64,000 nt of DNA from HB2-32-21 sp041603535. Lineage in GTDB: Bacteria > Pseudomonadota > Gammaproteobacteria > Pseudomonadales > Porticoccaceae. The notes below the pieces were generated by a model. The model saw only the letters and a program-made list of their open reading frames with translations. It was not told the origin of the DNA and searched no databases. The stretch lies in NCBI GenBank assembly GCA_041603535.1, contig JBFIEE010000004.1:40179-104178 (forward strand), in the 5' to 3' direction. Positions 1 to 8,751 of the stretch are shown piece after piece. The position numbers and the translations under genes are program-made. Positions within the stretch are counted from its first letter, which is position 1. Every line of letters begins with the position of its first letter.

Positions 1-507
1 TTCCTCTGTCGTTGAGTCGCGAGCCAGTATTTTATTGCGGTGAGGGAAACGGCCAAAGCGGTCGATAATGGTTTTGTGCTGGTGTGCCGAGCGGAGATTA
101 TCTTCAAGCCCCGGTGCACTGAATAGAGCTATCGACAATTGGTGAATAAGTGGCGATTCGCTGTGCATAAAGGGCATATAGAAAAAAGCTTTTTGGCGGC
201 CGATGACATCCTGGTCAGCATGCAGAGCAATGGCCTCTTGCGCCAGGGCGAGAGCCATCGAGTCCTGTGCAAAAGCCAGCGGGGAATCGCGGTATATGTT
301 TCTGGAAAATTGATCGAGTATGATAATTTCAGCCAGGCGGCCCAACGACTGATAGCGCCACAGGTAAAGTTCACCGCGGGCCGCAGCGCGGTGTAGTTCG
401 CCAAATCTTGAGACGATGGTATGGTCAACGTCGCGATCTTTGCGCCACCACTGGGCGGGTTTTAATTCTTCAAACCAGAAGTTGAGAACCGCCTGGAAAG
501 GTGCCAT
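1..507 (-). CDS. DUF924 family protein (3' end outside window)
   Basis: The frame runs from an ATG at 507 to the window edge without a stop, giving the first 169 residues. The opening FWFEELKPAQWWRKD, the central LAEIIILDQFSRNIYRD and the later FYMPFMHSE are hallmarks of the DUF924 family (about 180–190 residues, all-helical, TPR-like fold), so only the last few residues are missing. The biochemical function of the family is not established. The gene is followed downstream by sequence outside the window, and the next gene upstream (ending at 573) lies on the same strand. Family call is firm; function unknown. Confidence 0.85.
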   Translation of the reverse strand, partial: MAPFQAVLNFWFEELKPAQWWRKDRDVDHTIVSRFGELHRAAARGELYLWRYQSLGRLAEIIILDQFSRNIYRDSPLAFAQDSMALALAQEAIALHADQDVIGRQKAFFYMPFMHSESPLIHQLSIALFSAPGLEDNLRSAHQHKTIIDRFGRFPHRNKILARDSTTEE

Positions 508-572
508 GTCTTCGCTCGCTGATCATCGTGGCGCAGAGAGAGTTGTTCCCGGCGCGGCGGCGCAACGGATGA

Positions 573-2582
573 TTACTCAGACACTTCAAGCGCGTCGTCT
601 ATGTCATCCTGAGCGGTTTGCAGTGCCCGCGCTCGTCGTAGAATTTCTGCAGCTTCCAGCTCCTTGTTTTCCTCTGTTTCTTCCGGTGTTTCGCCCTCGT
701 CCGGTAGCTGTTTGATAACGCCCTTGTCGGCGGCTTCGATGCCGATTCGAAAGGCAGCGAAACCGGGCATCACGACCTGGTTCAACGCGTGACCGAGCAC
801 CCGACCATTAAACGGTGAGTAAATCTCTGCGCGGACGTTAGTGATGGGGTCTGTGACGGTGCCGAGCAGTTCTCCTTTGTCAACACGTTCACCCAGCTTC
901 ACTTCGCTGAACAGGATGCCGCCCTGATCGGCGCGAATCCATCTGGAACGGTAGAACACCGGCTGCGGTTCACCCCAGAAGCTCATCCGGTGGTACATGT
1001 TCTTTTTGTTCAAGAGAGTTTCAATGCTTTTTACGCCGTGGTTGACCGCCTTTAGCTGCAAACGCATCGGTTCCCCGGCTTCCAGCGTTATTGACGGAAT
1101 ACCCGCGTCCGCGGCAGCCCGTCGCAACGTGCCCAGTTGGCCTTTGCTATGCAATACCACGGTTGCGCCAAAACTCTGCGATAGATCGACAATGCCTGGA
1201 TCCGTCAAATTAGCCCGAACCTGGGGCAAGTTTGTGCGGTGAAAAGACCCTGTGTGCAGATCGACCAGCGCGTCACAGTGACGAATAACTTCATTGAAGA
1301 ACGAATAGGCTATACGCGACGCTGAGCTGCCGTTGGTGTTACCAGGGAAGTAGCGGTTCAGGTCACGTCGGTCGGGCAGGTAGCGTGAGGTGCGATGAAA
1401 GCCCTGGATGTTGACTATCGGTACACCAATGACGGTTCCGTTGAGCTTTTTTTCGTCCAGAGCATAAAGTACGCGACGGACGATTTCGATACCGTTGAGT
1501 TCATCACCGTGAATTGCAGCGGTCAGACATAATGTCGGCCCGGGTTTGACCCCATTGATAACCAGCACCGGTGTCGGGGTGGCAATGCCTTCAAAAGACT
1601 GGTCAGGTTTCCAGCTCAGTCGCGCGGATGTACCAGGCGGTACCTCGCTGCCCAGCATCACCAGATGTTCTTTGACCGGGACTAAAGACTTCTCTGATCG
1701 AGGTGATACCGGTTCTCCATCGGCGGCGCTGTCCACCGATTCAACCGCGACAGGTTCCGCTTCGGCTTCGTCGTCCTCGACCAATTGCGGGGCGCGGAAC
1801 GCGCTGCGATCCTGCAGTGGCTGACTTAGGTCGACACTGGCGGCCAGGGGCACCGGGCTGAAGAGCAGGCGTGGGACAGAGTTGGCGCGAACTGTAGTCG
1901 CAGGAGTTTTCGCTGCTGATTTCTTTTTGGCCTTTTTGTTCGCCCTGGCAGTGGATTCTAAGGACGTCGTAACGGGGAGCCCGAGTTTATTGGCTGGACC
2001 GGCAACTGGTTTGCTGCTCTCGTTGCCTTCGTCATCCTGGTCGCCGCTATCAGCACTGTCATAGCTGGTCACTGGGCCCGATTGTGCTGTCGCTTTGGGG
2101 TTAGATACTGTTTTGGCTTTTGTTGCTTGTGTTGCTTTTGTTGCTTGTGTTGCTTGTGTTGCTTGTGTTGCTTGTGTTGCTTGTGTCGTGGCTTTGGCTT
2201 GCGTCCCAGGCCCGGGTTTTGCACTGGCTTCAGTCTTTGACGCCGTCGTGACGTTGGCCAGTGTGGCGTCAGTTGAAGATGGCAGTGTTTGTTTTTGAGC
2301 GACGGTCGTTCCGGCCTTTACGTCGCTTATCTCGACCTGGGTGTCGGCGTCGTGTACCGTCAGGTCGCTGACATTTTTTGCAAACCCAGATGGTAGAAAG
2401 CCAGCCACGGCACAGCTGATGACAATTGCAGATATGTTCGCAAGTCGCTGCAACCCGGAGGCAGGAAGGTTGGCCCTACCGGTTATTACTGCGGCGTCGG
2501 CATCGCCGGGATCAGGCAGTGCGGAGCACGGGAGGTATCGCCTAGTTATAGACATTGCATAAATAAAGTCACGTAACCACAT
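573..2582 (-). CDS. Succinylglutamate desuccinylase/aspartoacylase-like M14 zinc enzyme, exported
   Basis: 669 residues. The catalytic half shows a zinc-binding HGDELNG (H358 and E361), VDLHTGS near 441, and a C-terminal beta-rich domain (about 565–630) typical of the AstE/AspA branch of M14 carboxypeptidases, which hydrolyse N-acyl amino acids or related amides. The first 55 residues end in a hydrophobic stretch (ISAIVISCAVAGFLPSGFA), which suggests export. Residues about 60–330 are low-complexity, rich in Ala/Thr/Lys, and include a Gln-Ala-Thr triplet repeat (about 132–157), so a long disordered linker separates the export signal from the enzyme. A second in-frame ATG at 2555 could be the real start. 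Substrate unknown. Confidence 0.8.
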   Translation of the reverse strand: MWLRDFIYAMSITRRYLPCSALPDPGDADAAVITGRANLPASGLQRLANISAIVISCAVAGFLPSGFAKNVSDLTVHDADTQVEISDVKAGTTVAQKQTLPSSTDATLANVTTASKTEASAKPGPGTQAKATTQATQATQATQATQATKATQATKAKTVSNPKATAQSGPVTSYDSADSGDQDDEGNESSKPVAGPANKLGLPVTTSLESTARANKKAKKKSAAKTPATTVRANSVPRLLFSPVPLAASVDLSQPLQDRSAFRAPQLVEDDEAEAEPVAVESVDSAADGEPVSPRSEKSLVPVKEHLVMLGSEVPPGTSARLSWKPDQSFEGIATPTPVLVINGVKPGPTLCLTAAIHGDELNGIEIVRRVLYALDEKKLNGTVIGVPIVNIQGFHRTSRYLPDRRDLNRYFPGNTNGSSASRIAYSFFNEVIRHCDALVDLHTGSFHRTNLPQVRANLTDPGIVDLSQSFGATVVLHSKGQLGTLRRAAADAGIPSITLEAGEPMRLQLKAVNHGVKSIETLLNKKNMYHRMSFWGEPQPVFYRSRWIRADQGGILFSEVKLGERVDKGELLGTVTDPITNVRAEIYSPFNGRVLGHALNQVVMPGFAAFRIGIEAADKGVIKQLPDEGETPEETEENKELEAAEILRRARALQTAQDDIDDALEVSE
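2113..2187 (-). repeat. 9-bp tandem repeat coding for Gln-Ala-Thr/Lys-Ala-Thr triplets
   Basis: On the plus strand the unit is TTGCTTGTG, repeated about eight times with a few variants. It encodes the QAT/KAT triplets in the linker of the desuccinylase-like protein. A 9-bp unit keeps frame, so copy number could vary between strains without breaking the gene. Confidence 0.85.
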
Positions 2583-3019
2583 GAACTAAATCGAGAACAT
2601 GTGCGAAGCTTATAGGTTTACACTCGGTATGGGAACTGTTGTATAAAAATTTAATTCCTCCCTCCCTGTCAGTCATATCAGATACCAGTCCTTGCTGACC
2701 GTAATTGCGTGTTAAAGGCAATCTCTTCGCCAGCTAGACGGGTTGCGTCCTCAGTGCCTCTGGAACTTGTTAGAGCGCTACCGTAGTAATGCTAGAACGG
2801 CAGATGGACACGGACTGTGATTGACTCGACATAACTCGAGGTGGGTGCGTTCAAGCATACACGATGGCACGATCCGCCTTCCATTAACAACGATATAACC
2901 CGGATTTATGGTCTGCAGCTTAGTGCTTGCAAATGGAGATGTCGGGATAATCTCAGGCAGAACGCCTCCCCTCGACATAACAGAAAAGGCATCCGGCCCG
3001 CAGCCGATGGGCAACGACT
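2583..3019. other. 437-bp spacer without a supported gene
   Basis: It lies between the start of the desuccinylase-like gene and the end of the sulfur transporter pair; both are minus strand. Short open frames on both strands look like neither each other nor any family I recognise, and the longest plus-strand one mostly runs antisense to the transporter gene. It must hold the promoter of the downstream minus-strand gene, but no clear -35/-10 pair stood out. Confidence 0.5.
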
Positions 3020-3451
3020 TCAGAATAACTTTGCGAGGGGGCGCGCCACTAATAACCCGACAATCATGGTTGGTGCGAACACCAATGTTGTAGTGTACCC
3101 GTAACTGAGACCGGCAAGCACCGGGCCGGGGCAATACCCGACCAGTCCCCAGCCGACGCCGAACAGGATGGCGCCGATCAATAAGGGTTTGTCGATATCT
3201 GTTTTTGTCGGTAGGGAGAACGCTGAAGCAAACAACGGTGCCGGATTCTTCAGTACCCACTTGTAACCGACGAAGGCGACGATAAGTCCGCTACCCATCA
3301 CGAATGCCAGGGTGGGATCCCACTGCCCAGCCAGGTCGAGGAAACCCTGTACACGGTCGGTGTTAGTCATGCCGGATATCGCCAGACCGAGGCCGAAGAC
3401 TACACCGGAGGCCAGTGAGGCGATAAGTTTGCCAGTTTTTTGAGTAGTCAT
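3020..3451 (-). CDS. YeeE/YedE family sulfur transporter, second half-subunit
   Basis: 143 residues, hydrophobic, about four membrane spans, with the family signature VGYCPGPVLAGLSYG. YeeE/YedE (DUF395) proteins move thiosulfate or other reduced sulfur species across the inner membrane; here the transporter is split over two small genes, as in PmpA/PmpB-type pairs. The ATG at 3451 was chosen because GGAGG sits 8 bp upstream and the preceding gene stops at 3456, leaving only 4 bp. A longer upstream frame to 3628 would overlap the partner gene. The pair follows a persulfide dioxygenase gene on the same strand. Confidence 0.88.
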   Translation of the reverse strand: MTTQKTGKLIASLASGVVFGLGLAISGMTNTDRVQGFLDLAGQWDPTLAFVMGSGLIVAFVGYKWVLKNPAPLFASAFSLPTKTDIDKPLLIGAILFGVGWGLVGYCPGPVLAGLSYGYTTTLVFAPTMIVGLLVARPLAKLF

Positions 3452-3455
3452 CTTG

Positions 3456-3875
3456 TTATCCTCCAAAGACATGACGGAGCAGGTACACACAGATAAATCC
3501 GGCGGCCATAAACGTGCATGTGGCGACCAGGGAGCGGGGTGACAGCCGTGAAATACCGCAAATACCGTGGCCGCTGGTGCAGCCACTGCCGAGGCCTGTG
3601 CCAAGACCGACAGCGAGACCACCAGCAATGGTTGCTAACATGCCAGCACTGGGTTGCGGCGGTCTAAAATCGGCTGACAGCAGGACTGGAATCGCTCCAC
3701 CGATAATAATGCCCACGACGAACAGAATGCGCCAGAGTCGGTCTTCCCCCGCTTCCGTAAACGCACCGGATAGAATGCCGCTAACGCCGGCGATGCGGCC
3801 AGTAAGGCCCATCATCATCACCGCAGCGGTGCCGATCAGCCCTCCGCCGATGGCGGCCAGAATGAATTGGTGCAT
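3456..3875 (-). CDS. YeeE/YedE family sulfur transporter, first half-subunit
   Basis: 139 residues, about four membrane spans. The motif GSGCTSGHGICGISRLSPRS carries the conserved cysteines of the family, thought to handle persulfide or thiosulfate during transport. It lies 12 bp downstream of the dioxygenase gene and 4 bp upstream of the second half-subunit, so the three form one operon. The split arrangement next to a Blh/ETHE1 enzyme and a BigR-type repressor is the known bigR operon layout. Confidence 0.9.
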   Translation of the reverse strand: MHQFILAAIGGGLIGTAAVMMMGLTGRIAGVSGILSGAFTEAGEDRLWRILFVVGIIIGGAIPVLLSADFRPPQPSAGMLATIAGGLAVGLGTGLGSGCTSGHGICGISRLSPRSLVATCTFMAAGFICVYLLRHVFGG

Positions 3876-3887
3876 GCTCTGCTCCTG

Positions 3888-4736
3888 TCAAAATTGATTT
3901 AGGGGGATTTTAAGATAACTCACGCCGTTGTCGTCGGGTGGAGGGAACTCGCCAGCCCTTATGTTGACCTGAATGGAGGGTAATATCAGCGTTGGCATGT
4001 CCAGTTGTGCGTCTCGGGCGTTGCGTAACTTGATGTAGTCGGAAGCCCCGTCTCCCTGCAGGTGTACATTTTTCGTTCGCTGTTCTGCAACGCTATGCAC
4101 GGGCTTCGGCTTATCGTCCCTGTCCGGATAGTCGTGACACAGGAAGAGTCGCGTTTGGTCTGGAAAGCTTAACAGCCGCTGCAGGGACTGGTACAGCGTG
4201 GCCGCACTACCCCCTGGGAAATCTGCTCTGGCCGTGCCGTATGTCGGTGCAAAGAAGGTATCCCCAATAAATATCGCGTCACCGATCTGGTAGGAAACGC
4301 AGGCTGGCGTATGGCCTGGCGTTGTCAGAACCTTAAGTGGTAACTGCCCCAACGTCAGTGTATCTCCTTCAGCTAGCAGCAGGTCAAACTGACTGCCGTC
4401 CACTGCCAACTCAGCGATGTTAAAGATATTTTTGAATACCTGCTGGACCTGGGGGACTTTCGCGCCGATACCTGTCTGTCCGCCGCACGTTTGCTGGATA
4501 TAGGGAGCTGCGCTGAGGTGGTCGGCATGGGCATGGGTTTCGAAAATATATTTAACTTTTAAACTAAGGCGGATAATGTCATTGATCAGGGTGTCTGCCG
4601 AGGCGGTACTGGTAGCACCTGATTTATAATCGAAGTCGAGGACAGGGTCGACAATCAGCGCTTCGTTTGATGCGGTGTCCCACACCAGGTGGGTAAATGT
4701 AGATGAGTCAGTATGGAAATAACTTTTTACCTCCAT
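3888..4736 (-). CDS. blh: MBL-fold persulfide dioxygenase (ETHE1/Blh-like)
   Basis: 282 residues. The metallo-beta-lactamase motif HAHADH (H68, H70, D72, H73) and the downstream GHT and CHDYPD segments give the metal ligands. The N-terminal STFTHLVWD and IVDPVLDFD are typical of Blh and ETHE1 proteins, which oxidise glutathione persulfide to sulfite and glutathione in sulfide detoxification. No rhodanese domain is attached. It is the first gene of the sulfide operon, divergent from the ArsR-type regulator, and its promoter carries a palindrome (4785–4810). Confidence 0.88.
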   Translation of the reverse strand: MEVKSYFHTDSSTFTHLVWDTASNEALIVDPVLDFDYKSGATSTASADTLINDIIRLSLKVKYIFETHAHADHLSAAPYIQQTCGGQTGIGAKVPQVQQVFKNIFNIAELAVDGSQFDLLLAEGDTLTLGQLPLKVLTTPGHTPACVSYQIGDAIFIGDTFFAPTYGTARADFPGGSAATLYQSLQRLLSFPDQTRLFLCHDYPDRDDKPKPVHSVAEQRTKNVHLQGDGASDYIKLRNARDAQLDMPTLILPSIQVNIRAGEFPPPDDNGVSYLKIPLNQF

Positions 4737-4769
4737 TGGGGCAACCTCAAGGTAGCAGGGGCAGATTTT

Positions 4770-4797
4770 ATTATATTAGTAATTATTAAATTAGCAA
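4770..4797 (-). promoter_or_regulatory. Predicted promoter of the persulfide dioxygenase operon
   Basis: Read on the minus strand, a TTGCTA -35-like hexamer (4792–4797) is followed after 16 bp by a consensus TATAAT -10 (4770–4775). The start codon lies about 34 bp further on. The -35 falls inside the palindrome, as expected for a repressor-controlled promoter. Confidence 0.55.
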
Positions 4798-4810
4798 TAT
4801 ATAATTTAAT
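4785..4810. promoter_or_regulatory. Candidate BigR/SqrR operator
   Basis: A perfect inverted repeat with 9-bp arms ATTAAATTA (4785–4793) and TAATTTAAT (4802–4810), separated by 8 bp. It lies in the AT-rich divergent spacer between the ArsR-type regulator and the dioxygenase operon and overlaps the predicted -35. Dimeric ArsR repressors of the BigR type bind AT-rich dyads at this position. The assignment is inferred from symmetry and position. Confidence 0.65.
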
Positions 4811-4952
4811 GTTGGTGGTCTGGGGTGGTTTGTAATCGCTGGTCTCAGGACGGGATGCGCTTCGCTGAAGCATTATAATTAACCACCAGGCGCCAGATTG
4901 TTGAAAGTCGAGGCTCTGGGATAGCGTTGCGTAGATTTGGAGCAGCTAAATA

Positions 4953-5324
4953 ATGGATGAGCACGGGATGAGCAATAGTGGGGTCAAAATGACCAGGGGA
5001 ACAAACGCAGGCGAAATACTGGCTATTGATATTGAGCAGTTAACGGTTCATGCCCATGAGGCCGAGCAATTGCTGAAGATGTTGGCGAACAGTAATCGGC
5101 TGATGATTTTGTGCTCGCTGGTTGCTGGTGAGCTGTCAGTCAGTGAGCTCAACGAGCGTGTGCCGCTCAGTCAATCCGCGTTATCACAGCACCTGGCGAC
5201 CCTGCGTCACGCGGGCGCTGTCGCGACGCGGCGGGAAGCGCAGGCCATTTATTACCGTCTTGATGATGCCAGAGTGAGTCTCGTTATAGAAACCTTACAC
5301 CGCTTGTTTTGCCAAACACAGTGA
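4953..5324 (+). CDS. bigR: ArsR-family persulfide-sensing repressor (BigR/SqrR type)
   Basis: 123 residues with a winged helix-turn-helix (recognition region about 72–86, PLSQSALSQHLATLR). Two cysteines, C54 and C120, are 66 residues apart, the same spacing as C42 and C108 of Xylella BigR, which form a disulfide or tetrasulfide when sulfide is present and release DNA. The metal-site residues of arsenic sensors are not seen. GGAG lies upstream of the ATG at 4953. It is divergent from the dioxygenase–transporter operon, which it most likely represses. Confidence 0.87.
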   Translation: MDEHGMSNSGVKMTRGTNAGEILAIDIEQLTVHAHEAEQLLKMLANSNRLMILCSLVAGELSVSELNERVPLSQSALSQHLATLRHAGAVATRREAQAIYYRLDDARVSLVIETLHRLFCQTQ

Positions 5325-5427
5325 GTTCGCATTAGTCCACCCAGGTTGTTTTGCCGCTGGTGATAGCGGCGGACCATGTTCGGTGTTACAGGTCTGTCGT
5401 CACGCATTGGTAGCTGGGAACGTACAG

Positions 5428-6219
5428 TCAGGAAAAACAGTGCTCTGGTTGTGGGAACTCGCCGTTTCGCACGGCCCTGGCGTAAGCCTGAAGCGCCTCC
5501 TGAACATTGCCTGTTTCAGCGAGAAAGTTTTTGGTGAATTTCGGTATGCGCGGTGAAAATCCGAGCATGTCATACAACACCAGCACCTGTGCGTCAGCAT
5601 CGGGTCCCGCACCGATGCCGATGACAGGAATGGTCAAATGCTGCGCTATGCGGGCGGTCAGCTCGCTCGGCACACATTCCAGCACCAATAAATCTGCACC
5701 TGCGCTCTGCAATATCTCCGCGTCATTAAAAATTTGCTGTGCAGCTTCTGCGTCCCGGCCCTGGACTTTATAGCCACCGAGCTTGTTGACCGATTGGGGG
5801 GTGAGTCCAAGGTGCCCGCATACGGGAATACCCCGCTCCGCCAGCATCAAAACCGACTCCTCCAGCCACGCACCGCCCTCGACCTTAACCATCTGGGCAC
5901 CCGCCTGCATCAGTAGTGCGGCATTATCCAGAGCCATGGCCTTATTTGAGTAGGACATAAATGGCATGTCGGCAATTATCAGTGACTTATTGTTGCCGCG
6001 CGCAACGGCAGCGGTGTGGTGCAACATGTCTGACATGGTCACCGGCACGGTGCTTTCGTAGCCGAGCACGACATTGCCGAGCGAGTCCCCGACCAGTACC
6101 ACCTCTATTTCGGCGAGTTCAATCTGCCGTGAGAAAGCACTGTCGTAGGCGGTGATAACCGGAAATTTTTCGTGTGCGGCCTTGAGGTTGTTGAGCGTAT
6201 TGATAGTAACTGCCTTCAT
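5428..6219 (-). CDS. panB: 3-methyl-2-oxobutanoate hydroxymethyltransferase
   Basis: 263 residues, the usual length. PanB transfers a hydroxymethyl group from methylenetetrahydrofolate to 2-oxoisovalerate, the first committed step to pantothenate. VGDSLGNVVLGY, ADMPFMSY and MVKVEGG carry the metal and substrate ligands. It is the last gene of the pcnB–folK–kinase–panB string; panC, which often follows, is absent from its downstream side here, where a spacer and the bigR gene lie instead. The start at 6219 is 13 bp downstream of the kinase stop. Confidence 0.95.
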   Translation of the reverse strand: MKAVTINTLNNLKAAHEKFPVITAYDSAFSRQIELAEIEVVLVGDSLGNVVLGYESTVPVTMSDMLHHTAAVARGNNKSLIIADMPFMSYSNKAMALDNAALLMQAGAQMVKVEGGAWLEESVLMLAERGIPVCGHLGLTPQSVNKLGGYKVQGRDAEAAQQIFNDAEILQSAGADLLVLECVPSELTARIAQHLTIPVIGIGAGPDADAQVLVLYDMLGFSPRIPKFTKNFLAETGNVQEALQAYARAVRNGEFPQPEHCFS

Positions 6220-6232
6220 AAACTGGGCTCGC

Positions 6233-6916
6233 TTAGCTGTGCGCTTGGGGATTGTAGTAGTGACGTCCGCTTTTGATGGTTAGCAGGTATTCCACCAGGT
6301 TTCGGTAGTCCTGATCATTGCGCACCGGGTCTATTTCGGCAGCATTAATGATCAGTAGCGGGGAGCGATCGTAGTAGTGAAAGAATTGCCGGTAGGCTTC
6401 GTTCAGGGCGCTGAGATAGCTTTTGTCGATGTTTCGCTCCATGGCGACACCACGTTGATTTATGCGCTCTATCAACACTTCGCTGGGTGCCTGTAAATAG
6501 ATCACCAGATCCGGAACGGGGCTATCGATGGTGAGCTGTTCGTAGACATTTTGATACAGCCGTAATTCGTCATCGTCGAGTGTGACCTGGGCAAATAATG
6601 GATCCTTGTCGATCAGGAAATCGGCAATTCGGACCAGTTTGAACATGTCGCCCTGGCGCAATTGCTCTATTTGCCGCACCCGCTGAAACAGGAAGTAGAG
6701 TTGTGTTGCCAGGGCGGCACCAGGTCGGTCATTGTAAAAACGTTCCAGAAATGGATTTTCGTCCGCCTGTTCCAGCAGGGTGTCGTAGTTAAATGTGGCC
6801 GCCAGACGCTTGGCCAGTGCGGTCTTGCCGACGCCGACGGGCCCTTCTATCGCGATAAAACGCGGGAGCGTGTCGGTATTTAGGTTGAGGGCGATGTCGT
6901 TAGCCAGTACTTCCAC
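6233..6916 (-). CDS. Deoxynucleoside kinase family protein
   Basis: 227 residues. A P-loop GPVGVGKT lies near residues 25–32, followed by ADENPFLERFYND (substrate-binding region) and the late YDRSPLLIIN segment, as in deoxyadenosine/deoxyguanosine kinases, which phosphorylate deoxynucleosides for salvage. The start is a GTG at 6916 with GGAGAG upstream, overlapping the end of folK by 17 bp, so translation is probably coupled. Which nucleoside it prefers cannot be judged from sequence. Confidence 0.85.
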   Translation of the reverse strand: MEVLANDIALNLNTDTLPRFIAIEGPVGVGKTALAKRLAATFNYDTLLEQADENPFLERFYNDRPGAALATQLYFLFQRVRQIEQLRQGDMFKLVRIADFLIDKDPLFAQVTLDDDELRLYQNVYEQLTIDSPVPDLVIYLQAPSEVLIERINQRGVAMERNIDKSYLSALNEAYRQFFHYYDRSPLLIINAAEIDPVRNDQDYRNLVEYLLTIKSGRHYYNPQAHS

Positions 6917-7409
6917 TAGTCTCTCCAGCTTTGACGCGGACGATACCTGCTGTGCTGCAGTTTGCCAATAGCTGCCGCAGCGGTGTGGTATCGGGTAACA
7001 CCAGATCGGGTGCGATATCGGCCAGCGGCAATATCACAAAATTCCGCTGTGTGAGGCGAGGATGGGGGATGGTTAGCTTTTTGCAATACATCGTTTGCGT
7101 ACCATATATCAGGATGTCCAGGTCAATGGTTCTGGGACCCCAACGCACAATGCGGCGTCGGCCCTGCTGGCGTTCGATGCCCTGCAGCGCTTTGAGCAGG
7201 CGCAGCGGCGACAGCGCAGTGGCAATCGCCACGACTGTATTGAGATAATTGGGCTGTCGCCCGGGGCCGACGGCGCGGGTTTGGTACCAGGGTGCGATAC
7301 CGGTCAGTTTCGTTGCGGGCAGCCTGGCAATAGCGGTGATCGCGCGCCGCATTTGCCGATCTGGAGAAGCAAGATTGCTGCCCAACCCGATATAAACTTC
7401 AGTCCGCAT
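6900..7409 (-). CDS. folK: 2-amino-4-hydroxy-6-hydroxymethyldihydropteridine diphosphokinase
   Basis: 169 residues from the ATG at 7409 (MRTEVYIGLGSNLASP). HPPK transfers pyrophosphate from ATP to the pterin in folate synthesis. The GLGSNL opening and WGPRTIDLDILIYG, with its two metal-binding aspartates, are diagnostic. A longer frame to 7466 exists, but it would run inside pcnB and lacks family similarity, so the start overlapping the pcnB end by 11 bp is preferred. Confidence 0.94.
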   Translation of the reverse strand: MRTEVYIGLGSNLASPDRQMRRAITAIARLPATKLTGIAPWYQTRAVGPGRQPNYLNTVVAIATALSPLRLLKALQGIERQQGRRRIVRWGPRTIDLDILIYGTQTMYCKKLTIPHPRLTQRNFVILPLADIAPDLVLPDTTPLRQLLANCSTAGIVRVKAGETSGSTG

Positions 7410-8751
7410 TCCGTGGCGGCTTTCGGGTTCGAGGTCGACGTTTTCTGGGTCGCCCCTGGTCGCCAAGGGCTTTGATCATGGTTGTGCGCTGGTCCTGGTC
7501 AGCGTCCTGGAACTGCGTCCACCAGTCACCCAGGCCAAGTAAATCCTCACCACTTTGTTCGCGCAGCAGTACGAAATCATAGGCTGCTCGAAACCGCGGA
7601 TGAGTGAGTAGACGAAAGGCCTGTTGTCCATTGCGGCGTGTCAGGCGAGCTTGCAATTCCCATATTTCTCGCATGGGGATACTAAAACGCTTCGGAATAG
7701 CCAGACGTTTGACCTGTTTCCCGGTGACATCGGCTGCCGCGTGTTGCAGCGCATCAAGTGGCGATTCGCCACTTTTTTCCAGCCGCGTTTTCAGTTCACA
7801 TACGGCCGGCCACAGTAGTGCTGCAAACAGAAAAGCGGGTGTGACCCGCTTGCCACTGTTAACTCGATCATCGGTGTTGGTCAGTGCCTGATCGATAAAC
7901 TGGCGATTAAACTCGTTGCTCGCGACCAGTTTTGCTGATTCAGGGAACAGCTGTAGATCCAGATGCAGCGCGTGCAATTGCCGCCATGTTGCCAGGGCAT
8001 GGCCGTTCATAAACAGCTTAAGAGTTTCTTCAAACAGCCGCGCGGAAGAAATAGCGCCGAGCAAGTGCGCGGATGCGGGTATCACTTTGATGCTGTCGGG
8101 GGCGAGCGAGAAATCCAGCCGCGCGGCAAAGCGTGCGGCGCGAAGCATGCGTACCGGATCCTCGCGATAGCGGGCGACGGGGTCACCGATAATCCGCAGG
8201 GTTTTGTTGGCAATATCGACCATGCCGTTGGCGTAGTCGTAAATGGTGTTGTCGCCTGGGTGATAATAGAGCGCGTTGACGGTAAAGTCCCGTCTGCGGG
8301 CATCTTCGTCAATTGATCCGAAGACATTATCGCGCAGTAGCATGCCGTGTTCAGAATGCTGGGAGGTGTCTTTCCCGGGCCTCGTCTCGGTGGTGTGGTG
8401 GGCACGAAATGTAGTCACCTCGACTATTTCTCTACCAAAACGCACATGAACAATCTGAAAACGCCGACCGATGATACGGGAGCGGCGGAACAATTGTTTT
8501 ACCTGTTCGGGGGTGGCGTCAGTGGCGACATCAAAGTCTTTTGGGTGGAGCCCAAGCAGAAGGTCACGCACACAACCGCCTACGACGTAAGCGTTAAAGC
8601 CTTTCTGTTCAAGCGTGGCAACGACCTCGGCCGCGCCACGACTAATGTCCTCGGGGACGATGTTGTGCTGTCCGGCGGCAATAATATGGGGTCCGTTATC
8701 AGGCGTCTGGAGCTTGAATCGGTCGAAAACTTTGGCTAGCCGTTTCAGCAT
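7399..8751 (-). CDS. pcnB: Poly(A) polymerase I
   Basis: 450 residues. The nucleotidyltransferase core has GGCVRDLLLG and KDFDVATDATPEQ (about residues 57–82, catalytic aspartates), then ARRRDFTVNALYY and a second domain with DPVRMLRAARFAARL. The C-terminus is basic (PRKRRPRTRKPPRN), as in PcnB, where it aids RNA binding. The basic tail and the folK neighbour separate it from CCA-adding enzymes. It adds 3' poly(A) tails that promote RNA decay. It heads the folK–kinase–panB string. Confidence 0.93.
   Translation of the reverse strand: MLKRLAKVFDRFKLQTPDNGPHIIAAGQHNIVPEDISRGAAEVVATLEQKGFNAYVVGGCVRDLLLGLHPKDFDVATDATPEQVKQLFRRSRIIGRRFQIVHVRFGREIVEVTTFRAHHTTETRPGKDTSQHSEHGMLLRDNVFGSIDEDARRRDFTVNALYYHPGDNTIYDYANGMVDIANKTLRIIGDPVARYREDPVRMLRAARFAARLDFSLAPDSIKVIPASAHLLGAISSARLFEETLKLFMNGHALATWRQLHALHLDLQLFPESAKLVASNEFNRQFIDQALTNTDDRVNSGKRVTPAFLFAALLWPAVCELKTRLEKSGESPLDALQHAAADVTGKQVKRLAIPKRFSIPMREIWELQARLTRRNGQQAFRLLTHPRFRAAYDFVLLREQSGEDLLGLGDWWTQFQDADQDQRTTMIKALGDQGRPRKRRPRTRKPPRNAD

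Noticed and set aside
2841..3104. Plus-strand open frames before and across the end of the sulfur transporter gene
   Set aside because: Most of their length is antisense to the transporter, and the remainder resembles nothing known.
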